Shown piece after piece: positions 56,901-64,000 of a DNA stretch of 64,000 bases (position 1 is its first letter; each line of letters opens with the position of its first letter). Position numbers and translations under genes: made by a program. The notes beneath the pieces are model-generated. The model was not told the DNA's origin. It searched no databases and worked only from the letters and a program-made list of their open reading frames with translations. Origin of the DNA: Fastidiosipila sp963510375 (lineage in GTDB: Bacteria; Bacillota; Clostridia; Saccharofermentanales; Fastidiosipilaceae); the NCBI GenBank assembly GCA_963510375.1, contig CAUPES010000004.1, positions 1 to 64,000 on the forward strand. Direction: 5' to 3'.

Positions 56901-59900
56901 TCCATCTATTTTCAATCCCTTTAGATCAAGATAGTTATTCTCACGAACCGTCTTATCACCCTTTAATGCTTTTAATACATCGTAGGTAGTGCCTTCAGAA
57001 ACTTCATATTTAAGCTCTTCTGGAACTTTCGGATCGTTATAAGCAAGAGGTCTTTGCATATTGAATTTCAAGTTGTCTGATAAATCAGCATTATTACTTT
57101 GTAAAATACCTTTTGCAGTATCGAGAAGTTTTCTTTCAGCAGTATTCTCCATTAAGTCTAATTTGTTGCTTGATATATCAAAATATTTTAGATTCTTAGA
57201 ATCTGCTATATCTTTGAAATTAATCTTCTCTAAGGCTAGATCTGATATATCTAGATGCTCTAGTTCAGGAAGTTTACCTAATTCTATATTTCTTATAGAT
57301 TTAGGAAGTTTTTCTACTTTCTTAAGTTTAGGATTTTCCCCTAATTTCAAAGTTGAAAGCTCTTTAAATTTATCCATACCAGTTAAGTCTTGAACATCTA
57401 AGCCTACTAGGTCCAATTCACCTTTATAGGTCTTTAATAGCTCACGGTATTTTCCGACTTGTGATTTAACAGCTTTTAATAGCTCTGGATCAGGGAAGTC
57501 TGTCTCATCAATGAAGTCTTTCAACTCAGTTATAGTATTATCCTTTATTTGTACAAGTAGAGGTTCTGATCTATTAGCTGAGTAATCAGTTAAGACAATC
57601 TGTACTAGACCTTCTTTCTTAGGTAAAGTCAATGGAGTCTTATTAGGGAAGTTTGCAGATTTTGCTCTTTCAAATACTTCAACTGGTTTTGTGAGATCTT
57701 CGAAATAGTATTCTAATTTATCCCAATCCTCAGTAATTGGTGAGTGTAGGTATAATTGATTTCCTTTTTCTAATTCCATTTCTTTAGCAGAATATGGTCT
57801 TGCATAGCTATCATTTAATCTACCTCTATAGCTTGCTGAGGCTACACTTTGTCCTCCTACTATACTCTCAATAGTTAAATCGTATCTATAACCTTCTTTC
57901 AATGGAATATCTAGAGATTCACTTACAGAACTGCCATCTACATTAAATTCAAATTTAGTTTCTTTCTCTGCGCCTTTAGGAACATAGAGTGCATTAACTG
58001 TTATTTTATAAGAATCAGGATTTCCGGCAGCTGGACTATTCCAAGACACATTAATCTTACCTTTTTCATCTGCCATCTGAACTTTATTTTCTCTCAAGAC
58101 TTCTTTAACTTGAATATTTTGAACAGCCTGGCTTGTCGATAGACTAATCTCTGCTGGTGCACTATATTCACCATTTTTACCTATAGCGAAAAGTTGTAAA
58201 GTAATGTCACCACTTAATCCATTTAAGTTCTTAACATAAATATTCTCATTATAATTACCACCTAAGAATACTTGTCTGCCTGATGAATCTTTAGCATAAA
58301 CTTCGTACATATTGACTTCATCAAAACTTCCTAGTTCCCATGACAAGTGTAATTGTCCATCGTGGTAATGTTTATCAATATTAAATTTTGTTGGAGTAGC
58401 AGGAGCTTGATTACTATTGCTAATAGCTACTCGTCCAATGTTCATTTGATAGTTATCTGATTGACCATCAATTTGTAAGCTAATTTTGGCAATCTTTCTG
58501 CCTGCATAAGCAGATAGGTCAACCTTCTCACTAGTCCAATCACCAGCAGCTTGAGAATTCTTCAATTCTATAAGTTCTACTGCATCAGCTGCATCTTCAA
58601 ATTGAAGTGCTAAGCTCATCTTTGCACTATCGTTTGATACTTTTCTATAAGTAATATTAAGTTCACTAGAATTATCTACAGTAATATCAGTTTTGAATAA
58701 ATTGACTTTATTACTTTGATTTAATTTTCCGTACATTACAAGGGAGCTACCACCGTTATAAGCTCCTACTTGCTCATATCCTAAACTCATTGTTTGGTTA
58801 TTAATATCAAATCTTACATCTGATTTACCATAGTCGTAATCTACAGAAAGTTTATCTCCTGCGCTCTCGACCCACCATTGCCATGAAGGTAAAATTGATT
58901 GCAATGAGATATTAGTCCATAACTCATCTTTTGAGACTTGACCATTTAAGAAATACTGGCGGCCTTTTCCTGTATTAAAGTCTGAGTAGAAATTGCTTCC
59001 ACTAATTACTGATCTAGCTGGAGCAAAGTCAGCAACACCAGCCCAACCACCTGCATTATTTACAGCAACATCTGGTCTACTGAATCCAGATTTTCTTCCT
59101 GTGTCAGTTGGATCGGATTTAACACCGGAGAAGTACATTCTTTCACGTTCTTCTACCATCCATTGGAATTGTGGTAATTGATAATCAGGATACTCTCCTT
59201 TACTGCCTTCAACTTTAACACCTCTTTGATACATGTCAGATGGAGTAAATAGTGCTAGGGATGTAAGTGGACTCTTCTTGCCAGCGCTTGCGTCTTCATA
59301 CAAGGTTTCAACTTTAGTTGAATCATGGTTACCACCAAAGCCACCTTGGTTAGCTTCTACACCCATAAATACTTGTTTGTATGGATCATAGTTATTCTTA
59401 ACAGCATAATCATGACTTGATTTATCATACCAACCATAGTTAACAAAAACACTGTCAGAATGATTTAAATGTGCAGCTTTGCTTGCGTCAAATGAACTAT
59501 TGGTATCATAGTAGTTTACATACATGCCTTGTTGACGCAATTGATTGTTAAAGCCGTCCCAGTCTTTTTTATTACTATATTCTTCTGAGTTAATGAACCA
59601 ACCATCAAATCCGTAATAGTTAGCCATCTTGACCATGTTATCAGCAATAATATAGCGACCATTTTTGTCTTTGATAAAGAATTCATCAACAGTTTGTCCT
59701 GGACGGAAAGAAGGGTCAACATAGAGGATCGCAATGGATTTAACACCATTTCTATGTGCAGCATCAGTATATGCTGGGTTAGGTATATTTAATAAACCAA
59801 ATTCAAATCCACGACTTCTCCAATCACTGGTTTTTGGATCATATAAAGCTGATGGAACCTCTGCAGTAGCAGCACCATGCCATGGTGACCAATAATCTAC

Positions 59901-60284
59901 ATATTGCCAGAATTGCAAAACATTCTCAGCATATGTATTGTTCAAAGTTGTACTATTGAAGAATGAATTTCCATAGTCAGCTTGCATTAACATAATTTCA
60001 GATTTTCCATCCAAATCAGGATTAATCTGTGTATTTTTGTTATGTTCAATTCTCTTCTGCAAAGGTACTCTTGAACGTAACATGTCAGCATAAGGATCTG
60101 TTTCTGGACTCCAGTTCAACATGGAAACTGCCCTATATCCGACAAAATGTGGCTGAGCACTTCCCATATCTAGTGGCCAGTTGTCAGCCCCTAATTTAAT
60201 AAAAAATCCGAAAGCTAAAAAGAACGCCAAAGTAAATAGTGTTAGCCTTTTAGCTTTGCGTTTTTTACTAATACTTTCTCTCAT
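53919..60284 (-). CDS. Cell-surface endo-beta-N-acetylglucosaminidase (GH85)
   Basis: 2,121 residues. After a signal sequence (residues 12-32) comes a GH85 barrel with YYGFDGWFINSEEY, whose Asn232 and Glu234 form the N-x-E catalytic pair; it cuts the chitobiose core of N-glycans. Then fibronectin-like domains, a short leucine-rich-repeat block (about 970-1090), two F5/8-type carbohydrate-binding domains (about 1200-1350 and 1490-1660), three FIVAR helical repeats, an InlB-like B repeat, a Pro/Gly wall-spanning segment (FEPGRPFEPGKP) and a C-terminal helix with a basic tail. The expected LPxTG is replaced by ATRTG. Resembles streptococcal EndoD. GGAGGG precedes the ATG. Confidence 0.92.
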   Translation of the reverse strand: MRESISKKRKAKRLTLFTLAFFLAFGFFIKLGADNWPLDMGSAQPHFVGYRAVSMLNWSPETDPYADMLRSRVPLQKRIEHNKNTQINPDLDGKSEIMLMQADYGNSFFNSTTLNNTYAENVLQFWQYVDYWSPWHGAATAEVPSALYDPKTSDWRSRGFEFGLLNIPNPAYTDAAHRNGVKSIAILYVDPSFRPGQTVDEFFIKDKNGRYIIADNMVKMANYYGFDGWFINSEEYSNKKDWDGFNNQLRQQGMYVNYYDTNSSFDASKAAHLNHSDSVFVNYGWYDKSSHDYAVKNNYDPYKQVFMGVEANQGGFGGNHDSTKVETLYEDASAGKKSPLTSLALFTPSDMYQRGVKVEGSKGEYPDYQLPQFQWMVEERERMYFSGVKSDPTDTGRKSGFSRPDVAVNNAGGWAGVADFAPARSVISGSNFYSDFNTGKGRQYFLNGQVSKDELWTNISLQSILPSWQWWVESAGDKLSVDYDYGKSDVRFDINNQTMSLGYEQVGAYNGGSSLVMYGKLNQSNKVNLFKTDITVDNSSELNITYRKVSNDSAKMSLALQFEDAADAVELIELKNSQAAGDWTSEKVDLSAYAGRKIAKISLQIDGQSDNYQMNIGRVAISNSNQAPATPTKFNIDKHYHDGQLHLSWELGSFDEVNMYEVYAKDSSGRQVFLGGNYNENIYVKNLNGLSGDITLQLFAIGKNGEYSAPAEISLSTSQAVQNIQVKEVLRENKVQMADEKGKINVSWNSPAAGNPDSYKITVNALYVPKGAEKETKFEFNVDGSSVSESLDIPLKEGYRYDLTIESIVGGQSVASASYRGRLNDSYARPYSAKEMELEKGNQLYLHSPITEDWDKLEYYFEDLTKPVEVFERAKSANFPNKTPLTLPKKEGLVQIVLTDYSANRSEPLLVQIKDNTITELKDFIDETDFPDPELLKAVKSQVGKYRELLKTYKGELDLVGLDVQDLTGMDKFKELSTLKLGENPKLKKVEKLPKSIRNIELGKLPELEHLDISDLALEKINFKDIADSKNLKYFDISSNKLDLMENTAERKLLDTAKGILQSNNADLSDNLKFNMQRPLAYNDPKVPEELKYEVSEGTTYDVLKALKGDKTVRENNYLDLKGLKIDGQDVIAPDFILEDNLSDYSKYTAKIYDSSTAMVKNPISASEPETFVVHYFDPEGKLVGKTNYIIGEGKEVKENLALNAKILGSSKDGEYSKAFDGDITTQYEAFGGSYREKLWLAFDIGESPVADKWILYSDREEDEEFYAQNIRSGRLEVLNVEATEAQLKDKNFLANDENWKTVAEFSENKEFQVTKDLDKLTNRYYRFVVTEAAGWNAGVISELKIVGVRDSSLQAKFKAKTQDVIIKEGEKLDLEQGLVNKADLPAGTKIVSKSENVNTNKIGKYTAQLELTFTDQSVKTVDITVYVTPRVDVNKDQLSKVIEKAKAIPEKGYTAESIKNLKQAIAEAEAIFNLPSASQEEVEKQVKNLAEAINNLERTAVASEDNIALNKKVLAYNAYNENNESNKYEAPGEEIDKVVDGKLNTKWCPGEITASGWFVLDLGQEYILDLAKFHNAYPYETLWNEDKGINTAAATVEILREGVDPNTLTDETVASNPDNWEEIAKFTDNEEDVVELDLKANAQRKARYIRVNILDSGTGGDGGRAIRLQEFELFGSVEKTVEKENLQNKYNELSALDRSKYTADSLRMLDAALASAKEVLDSSEIDQVHVDNELRKLEAMESALVLVRNIEFDLNYENAPAIASKKVANNSLLNDALPEEPSRNGYKFLRWTLNGLGLKGDEVVNKDIVLVAEWEKLTDYTELRNLVDKAKELKAEKYTKESFARLTDEIAKAEKLLNDNAAAQEELDEAVARLNDAIAKLEKVKFELTVKGALAKMLNVEILENNLKMDQDVNIVFKEKANNAIKTDKYTFNEIYDIKLENDKGEEIKVNGTVKLAFTPKTNVSDKTVLVHETKSGLVELSFKKEGNRISFTTDGFSNFGLGVKAAGKPFEPGRPFEPGKPNVPGKPNVPGQGDHSVNPDKNKPDAGTESKPSGQNNTKPSTSNTDKASPDKGNSKQSSKSGATRTGVKVNYVPYFLAIILLTTAFVIVVVRRKLNRKK

Positions 60285-60501
60285 AAAACGCCCTCCATCT
60301 GTGCAAATGATATTTTTCTGCTTTGCACACAGTTCAATAAATTAAACTTATACCTAATCATCAACATTGTCAATAAATTATGCGATATTGTTGTTTAATT
60401 TCAACAGTACTTTTTATTATCAGTTATTTATTTAACTTTTGCGCTGTGCAATTATGTGTAAGCACTAAATAAATCTCTAAACCTTTATGCTTTTATACAA
60501 G

Positions 60502-60535
60502 AAAACGTTAAAACCAATAATGATTTTAACGTTTT
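60502..60535 (-). terminator. Terminator of the EEP-family gene
   Basis: A 12-bp stem, AAAACGTTAAAA (60502-60513) and TTTTAACGTTTT (60524-60535), loop of 10 bases, 68 bases past the stop at 60603 of the minus-strand EEP-family gene. The remaining 60285-60602 gap is AT-rich and shows only the GH85 promoter region. Confidence 0.75.
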
Positions 60536-60602
60536 AATATTAGCTAATTTACTTTTTACTATATTTAAAGGCAAGAAATTAAAAATACTCCATTAAACCT
60601 TT

Positions 60603-61430
60603 CTACCCTTTAATAATATCCGCACTAATCGGGTAGTGATCTGATGGATAAATACCATTTTTAGAAAATCTCTCCAATTTAACATTCTTCAATGACCAAG
60701 GTTTACTAACAAAAATATGGTCAATTGGGGTACCTTCAATCTCTCCCTTAAAACCATGGAAACTCAAAGAATTATGTTGTTCTTCGTTCGTCATACTAGC
60801 AAATGAATTATTGAGCTCTGGATTATCTAATAAGCCTTTAATATCGTCCAAATCTGGCGTAGCGTTAAAATCACCTGTCAAAACTGACTCAAGGCCTTGG
60901 AAATGATAGGACTCAATAATCTGACTCATAAGCAAGGATGCATTGATTCTGGCTTCAACTCCTGCATGGTCAAAGTGAGTATTCAAGAACACAAAAGACT
61001 GCATATCTACTTTACCTTCAAGAATAAAGAAACTTGCAATACGTTCCAGGTCGCCATCCCAACCTTTTGAATATTTGATATCAGGGGTTTCAGACAACAT
61101 AAAACTATGTTCATATAAAACATTAAATCTATCTTTCTTGGCTAAGACAGGGGTCGCTTCGGTTCCCTCTTCCAGAGATCTTGGTTCGCCAAAGATAAAG
61201 TAAGTATCACTAAGCTCTTCTTTCACATCATTAAACATATGCTCTTGAGCTTCTTGTAAACCGATTAAGTCAGGGTTCACCTCTCTAATCAAGTCAAAAG
61301 CAACTGCTTTTCTTTCTGACCAGACGTATGGATCATCTGGATTATCCATACGCAAGTTATAACTCAAAACTTTTATTGTATTCACACATTGTCTATTACT
61401 TGTGCATGTGCCATTTAAATTCTCACTCAT
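60603..61430 (-). CDS. Endonuclease/exonuclease/phosphatase family protein
   Basis: 275 residues. EEP-fold motifs: VLSYNLRMDNPDD, IGLQEAQEHM (metal Glu), FLNTHFDHAGVEARINAS, LTGDFNATPD and SDHYPISADI. No signal peptide. The family includes phosphodiesterases, nucleases and lipid phosphatases; HFDHAGVEARINAS resembles sugar-phosphatase or sphingomyelinase-like relatives, but the substrate is open. AAAAGGTGA precedes the ATG. Confidence 0.85.
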   Translation of the reverse strand: MSENLNGTCTSNRQCVNTIKVLSYNLRMDNPDDPYVWSERKAVAFDLIREVNPDLIGLQEAQEHMFNDVKEELSDTYFIFGEPRSLEEGTEATPVLAKKDRFNVLYEHSFMLSETPDIKYSKGWDGDLERIASFFILEGKVDMQSFVFLNTHFDHAGVEARINASLLMSQIIESYHFQGLESVLTGDFNATPDLDDIKGLLDNPELNNSFASMTNEEQHNSLSFHGFKGEIEGTPIDHIFVSKPWSLKNVKLERFSKNGIYPSDHYPISADIIKG

Positions 61431-61465
61431 ACTATCACCTTTTCTCTAGAAATATTCTTTCAACA

Positions 61466-61523
61466 GAAAACCCCAGGTATCTAATCAATTCTGTTATTTC
61501 AGTTTGATTTGTAATACTGGGGT
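61466..61523 (-). terminator. Probable terminator of the 206-aa gene
   Basis: On the minus strand ACCCCAG and CTGGGGT (plus-strand 61517-61523 and 61470-61476) pair across a 40-base loop and are followed by TTTT. The large loop makes it weaker than the others here; a small structured leader of the EEP gene is an alternative. Confidence 0.45.
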
Positions 61524-61574
61524 CATAAATTAATTTTTCCTAATTTTCGTTTTCTAATTTCTTAAGCTTTCAGA

Positions 61575-62195
61575 TTAATTAAGTTTTGCTTCAAGATTTT
61601 CTAAAAACTCTAAATCACCTTGAGGGTTGTGTACGACACTTTTACCATCAATTAAAGCCTTGAACATTGCTTCAGAAACTGTGTCAACGCTGATAAATTC
61701 AGGAATAAGTTCTAATGACTTTCCTTCTGCTTCTAAAGCTCTAACGTAATCTTGGCTAGCCAAATACACATTGAAATATTGCGCTTGTGTAGCATCTAGG
61801 TAAATAAACTTTGGCATGTGTCCAACTGTTTCACCATCAGCATAATGTGCATATTCTGGTCTACGTGTATGCTCTACAAAATATTCTTTTGCTGCTGAAA
61901 TATTCTCTAATAATCTCTTGTGTGCATCTGCAGAATTTAACTCTTCAGTTTGTGTTTCTAAATGTACAATGCTCTTCAATAGAACATCGATTTTTACTTT
62001 TTCCTGCATAGCTAGTGTACGCTTAACATTAGGTGCTGTTTCATAGTGATTTCTCATCTTAACTAAAATATCACCTACAGTATATGTCTCAAATTCTTCT
62101 ACAGGGAATTCATTTTCTTGCAAAACAGCTTCCTCAGCGTGCAAAGCTGATTTCAATTCATTCAATTCTTTCTCTACTAAATTTAAGTAAGTCAT
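61575..62195 (-). CDS. Predicted cytoplasmic protein of unknown function
   Basis: 206 residues, Glu/Leu/Ala-rich, mostly helical: an N-terminal coiled-coil-like segment (LNLVEKELNELKSALHAEEA), a central region (AQYFNVYLASQDYVRALEAEGK) and an acidic C-terminus. No signal peptide, membrane helix or recognisable motif. AAAGGGTAATG precedes the start, and cysE lies 88 bases upstream on the same strand. I do not recognise the family. Confidence 0.7.
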   Translation of the reverse strand: MTYLNLVEKELNELKSALHAEEAVLQENEFPVEEFETYTVGDILVKMRNHYETAPNVKRTLAMQEKVKIDVLLKSIVHLETQTEELNSADAHKRLLENISAAKEYFVEHTRRPEYAHYADGETVGHMPKFIYLDATQAQYFNVYLASQDYVRALEAEGKSLELIPEFISVDTVSEAMFKALIDGKSVVHNPQGDLEFLENLEAKLN

Positions 62196-62283
62196 ACATT
62201 ACCCTTTCTATTAAGTACTATTCTTCTTTAGCACTAAACTTTTAAAATTTAGATTACCTTCTACATATTATACTAAATTTGAT

Positions 62284-63147
62284 TTATTTTCTTGACTTAA
62301 TTGGTAATTCTTTAGCATCTAGGTAAACTTGTGTATTCTCTTCAACTGATTTGGTAATAAAAGTACCACCACCGATAATTACTCCATCACCTATAACCGT
62401 ATCTCCACCCAAAATCGTAGCGTTGGCATAAATAACCACCCTATTTCCAATGGTCGGATGACGTTTCACCGAACGCAAATCTCTCCCCTCTTTCAAGGAT
62501 AATGCGCCTAAAGTCACACCTTGATAGATTTTTACGTTATCTCCTATCACTGCACTCTCTCCAATAACAATTCCTGTACCATGATCGATGAAAAAGTTCT
62601 TACCAATTTGAGCACCAGGATGGATATCTACACCAGTTAGTTTGTGCGCATATTCCGACATTAACTTTGGGATTATAGGAACACCTGCTTCATAAAATGG
62701 ATGTGCTAACCTGTAAATTACTATAGCCTGATAAGAGAGATATGATATCGCAATTTCCATACGAGATTCTGCTGCCGGATCACCTTCATAAATAGCGTCA
62801 AGGTCACCTAGCAGAAGCTCCAATATTTCTGGCAGTTGAGCTAGATAATCATTTAAAATTCTTTTAGCTTCTTTGTGTCGCTCTGCTCTTTCTAGCTTTT
62901 TCAATTCTGGTTTCAAGTTAAGACTTCTGCATATCTCAACTTCCATTATCTCAACAAATTGAGCCAGCTCTGCCGACATATCCAAATGTTCTTTGTTAGA
63001 GAATACTGGAAAGATAATAGATCGGATAAGCTCCAGAGCTTTCTCAACTTGAGCAATCTCTGGTATAGCTTCTGAACTCTCTTCGTTCAAATTATTTCTC
63101 TGACAAACTAAATCTAGTTCACTTAATACATTCTGATATCTATGCAT
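62284..63147 (-). CDS. cysE: Serine O-acetyltransferase
   Basis: 287 residues. An N-terminal helical domain is followed by a left-handed beta helix of hexapeptide repeats (IHPGAQIGKNFFIDHGTGIV, GESAVIGDNVKIYQGVTLGA, VIYANATILGGDTVIGDG). It acetylates serine with acetyl-CoA, the first step of cysteine synthesis. The His in HPGAQIG and DHGTG are catalytic-site features of the family. It follows cysK by 17 bases. Confidence 0.94.
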   Translation of the reverse strand: MHRYQNVLSELDLVCQRNNLNEESSEAIPEIAQVEKALELIRSIIFPVFSNKEHLDMSAELAQFVEIMEVEICRSLNLKPELKKLERAERHKEAKRILNDYLAQLPEILELLLGDLDAIYEGDPAAESRMEIAISYLSYQAIVIYRLAHPFYEAGVPIIPKLMSEYAHKLTGVDIHPGAQIGKNFFIDHGTGIVIGESAVIGDNVKIYQGVTLGALSLKEGRDLRSVKRHPTIGNRVVIYANATILGGDTVIGDGVIIGGGTFITKSVEENTQVYLDAKELPIKSRK

Positions 63148-63164
63148 AAATATCTCCGATATGA

Positions 63165-64000
63165 CTATTCTTTTACTGTTCCAAAAGTATCTGTTGATAA
63201 GTATCTATCGCCTGAATCTGGTAAGGCTGTAACAACTGTTTTACCTGCAAACTCAGGATTTTCTAGAACCTTTCTTGAAGCTACCAAAGCAGCGCCACTT
63301 GAGATACCTACTAATAGTCCTTCTATTCTTGCTAACTCTCTACTTGCTTCTTTTGCAGCATCTGTATCAACTTGGATTACTCCATCTAGCAAATTCTTGT
63401 CTAAGTTGTCTGGAACAAATCCTGCTCCAATTCCTTGAATACCATGCTTCCCTGGTTTATCTCCTGATATAACTGCCGAAGTATTAGGTTCTACAGCAAA
63501 AATTTTAATATCTGGATTTTGCTCTTTTAGGTATTTACCTGCACCTGAAATTGTACCACCTGTACCTACACCAGCTACAAGAATATCTACCTTCCCAGCA
63601 GTTTGTTCCCAAATCTCTACACCCGTTGTAGCATCATGATAAGCTGGGTTTGATGGATTTTTGAACTGTGATGGGATAATTGAGTTTTCTATCTCTTCAT
63701 TTAGTTCTTTCGCTTTGGCTATTGCACCATTCATACCATCTGCTCCTGGGGTCAAAACTAATTTCGCACCATAAGCACTGATCATTTTTCTTCTTTCTTC
63801 TGTCATAGAATCTGGCATTGTAAAAATTGCTTTATATCCTCGTGCAGCTGCTACTGCTGCTAAGCTAACAGCCATATTTCCTGAACTAGCCTCAATAATT
63901 GTTGAGCCTTCTTTAAGCTCTCCAGCTTTTTCTAAGGCTAAAATCATTCCTAAAGCAGTTCTATCTTTAACTGAACCACTAGGATTCTGTGCTTCCAATT
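63165..64000 (-). CDS. cysK: Cysteine synthase (partial, 5' end outside window)
   Basis: At least 278 residues; the N-terminal 35 or so are cut off by the window edge, since the frame is open to 64000 and begins LEAQNPSGSVKDR. The PLP lysine lies in GSVKDR. ASSGNMAVSLA binds the substrate, GTGGTISGAGKYL the PLP phosphate, and TALPDSGDRYL ends the core. It makes cysteine from O-acetylserine and sulfide. In the active-site loop this protein has SSGNMAVSLA where typical CysK has TSGNTGIAL, a variant also known in related O-acetylserine-dependent enzymes. Forms an operon with cysE. Confidence 0.93.
   Translation of the reverse strand, partial: LEAQNPSGSVKDRTALGMILALEKAGELKEGSTIIEASSGNMAVSLAAVAAARGYKAIFTMPDSMTEERRKMISAYGAKLVLTPGADGMNGAIAKAKELNEEIENSIIPSQFKNPSNPAYHDATTGVEIWEQTAGKVDILVAGVGTGGTISGAGKYLKEQNPDIKIFAVEPNTSAVISGDKPGKHGIQGIGAGFVPDNLDKNLLDGVIQVDTDAAKEASRELARIEGLLVGISSGAALVASRKVLENPEFAGKTVVTALPDSGDRYLSTDTFGTVKE

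Overview
This 64 kb window comes from a low-GC Gram-positive bacterium (Bacillota), most likely a host-associated anaerobe of the Clostridia. The grounds are AT-rich DNA, strong GGAGG-type ribosome binding sites, lipobox lipoproteins, a surface glycosidase built from FIVAR, F5/8-type and InlB-like repeats, and a queT-type transporter. The species is not identifiable from the sequence alone.

The left end (about 1-11,500) is an accessory island. It starts with decayed gene remnants (158-877), followed by a small membrane protein and a secreted papain-like peptidase. Next comes a compact class I lanthipeptide cluster on the minus strand: precursor peptide lanA (8559-8732), lanB, lanC and an ABC exporter. 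The 57-residue precursor is too short for ordinary gene calling and has one cysteine only. The cluster and a dead 1.1 kb insertion sequence lie between two imperfect direct repeats of about 190 bp. Beyond the right-hand repeat are a tRNA-Leu, a solitary end of the same insertion sequence, a C39-like cysteine peptidase gene and a small tail-anchored protein. No leader protease, immunity or regulatory gene is visible inside the cluster.

From 11.8 kb the window is ordinary chromosome. Genes include hisS-aspS-lepB-lepA, exodeoxyribonuclease III and radA, a thioredoxin-like lipoprotein with a methyltransferase, a queuosine-precursor transporter behind a structured leader (candidate preQ1 riboswitch), a GH20 hexosaminidase, a two-part ThrE-type exporter, HelD, a SWIM/SNF2 helicase, a GNAT protein, DNA polymerase IV, a proline iminopeptidase, an M20 amidohydrolase, an AlkD-like repair protein and two ABC systems.

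At 45.9-47.5 kb a stand-alone trpB sits behind a classical ribosome-mediated attenuator: a 14-residue leader peptide with two Trp codons, mutually exclusive hairpins and a terminator. Further right are an N-acetylhexosamine-kinase-like gene, metNIQ, a lipoprotein nucleosidase related to MTA/SAH nucleosidase, a cupin, a 2,121-residue GH85 endo-beta-N-acetylglucosaminidase, an EEP-family hydrolase, a protein of unknown function, cysE and a cysK that runs off the window. GH85, GH20 and the hexosamine kinase together suggest use of host N-glycans. metNIQ, the nucleosidase and cysEK suggest investment in sulfur amino acid supply.
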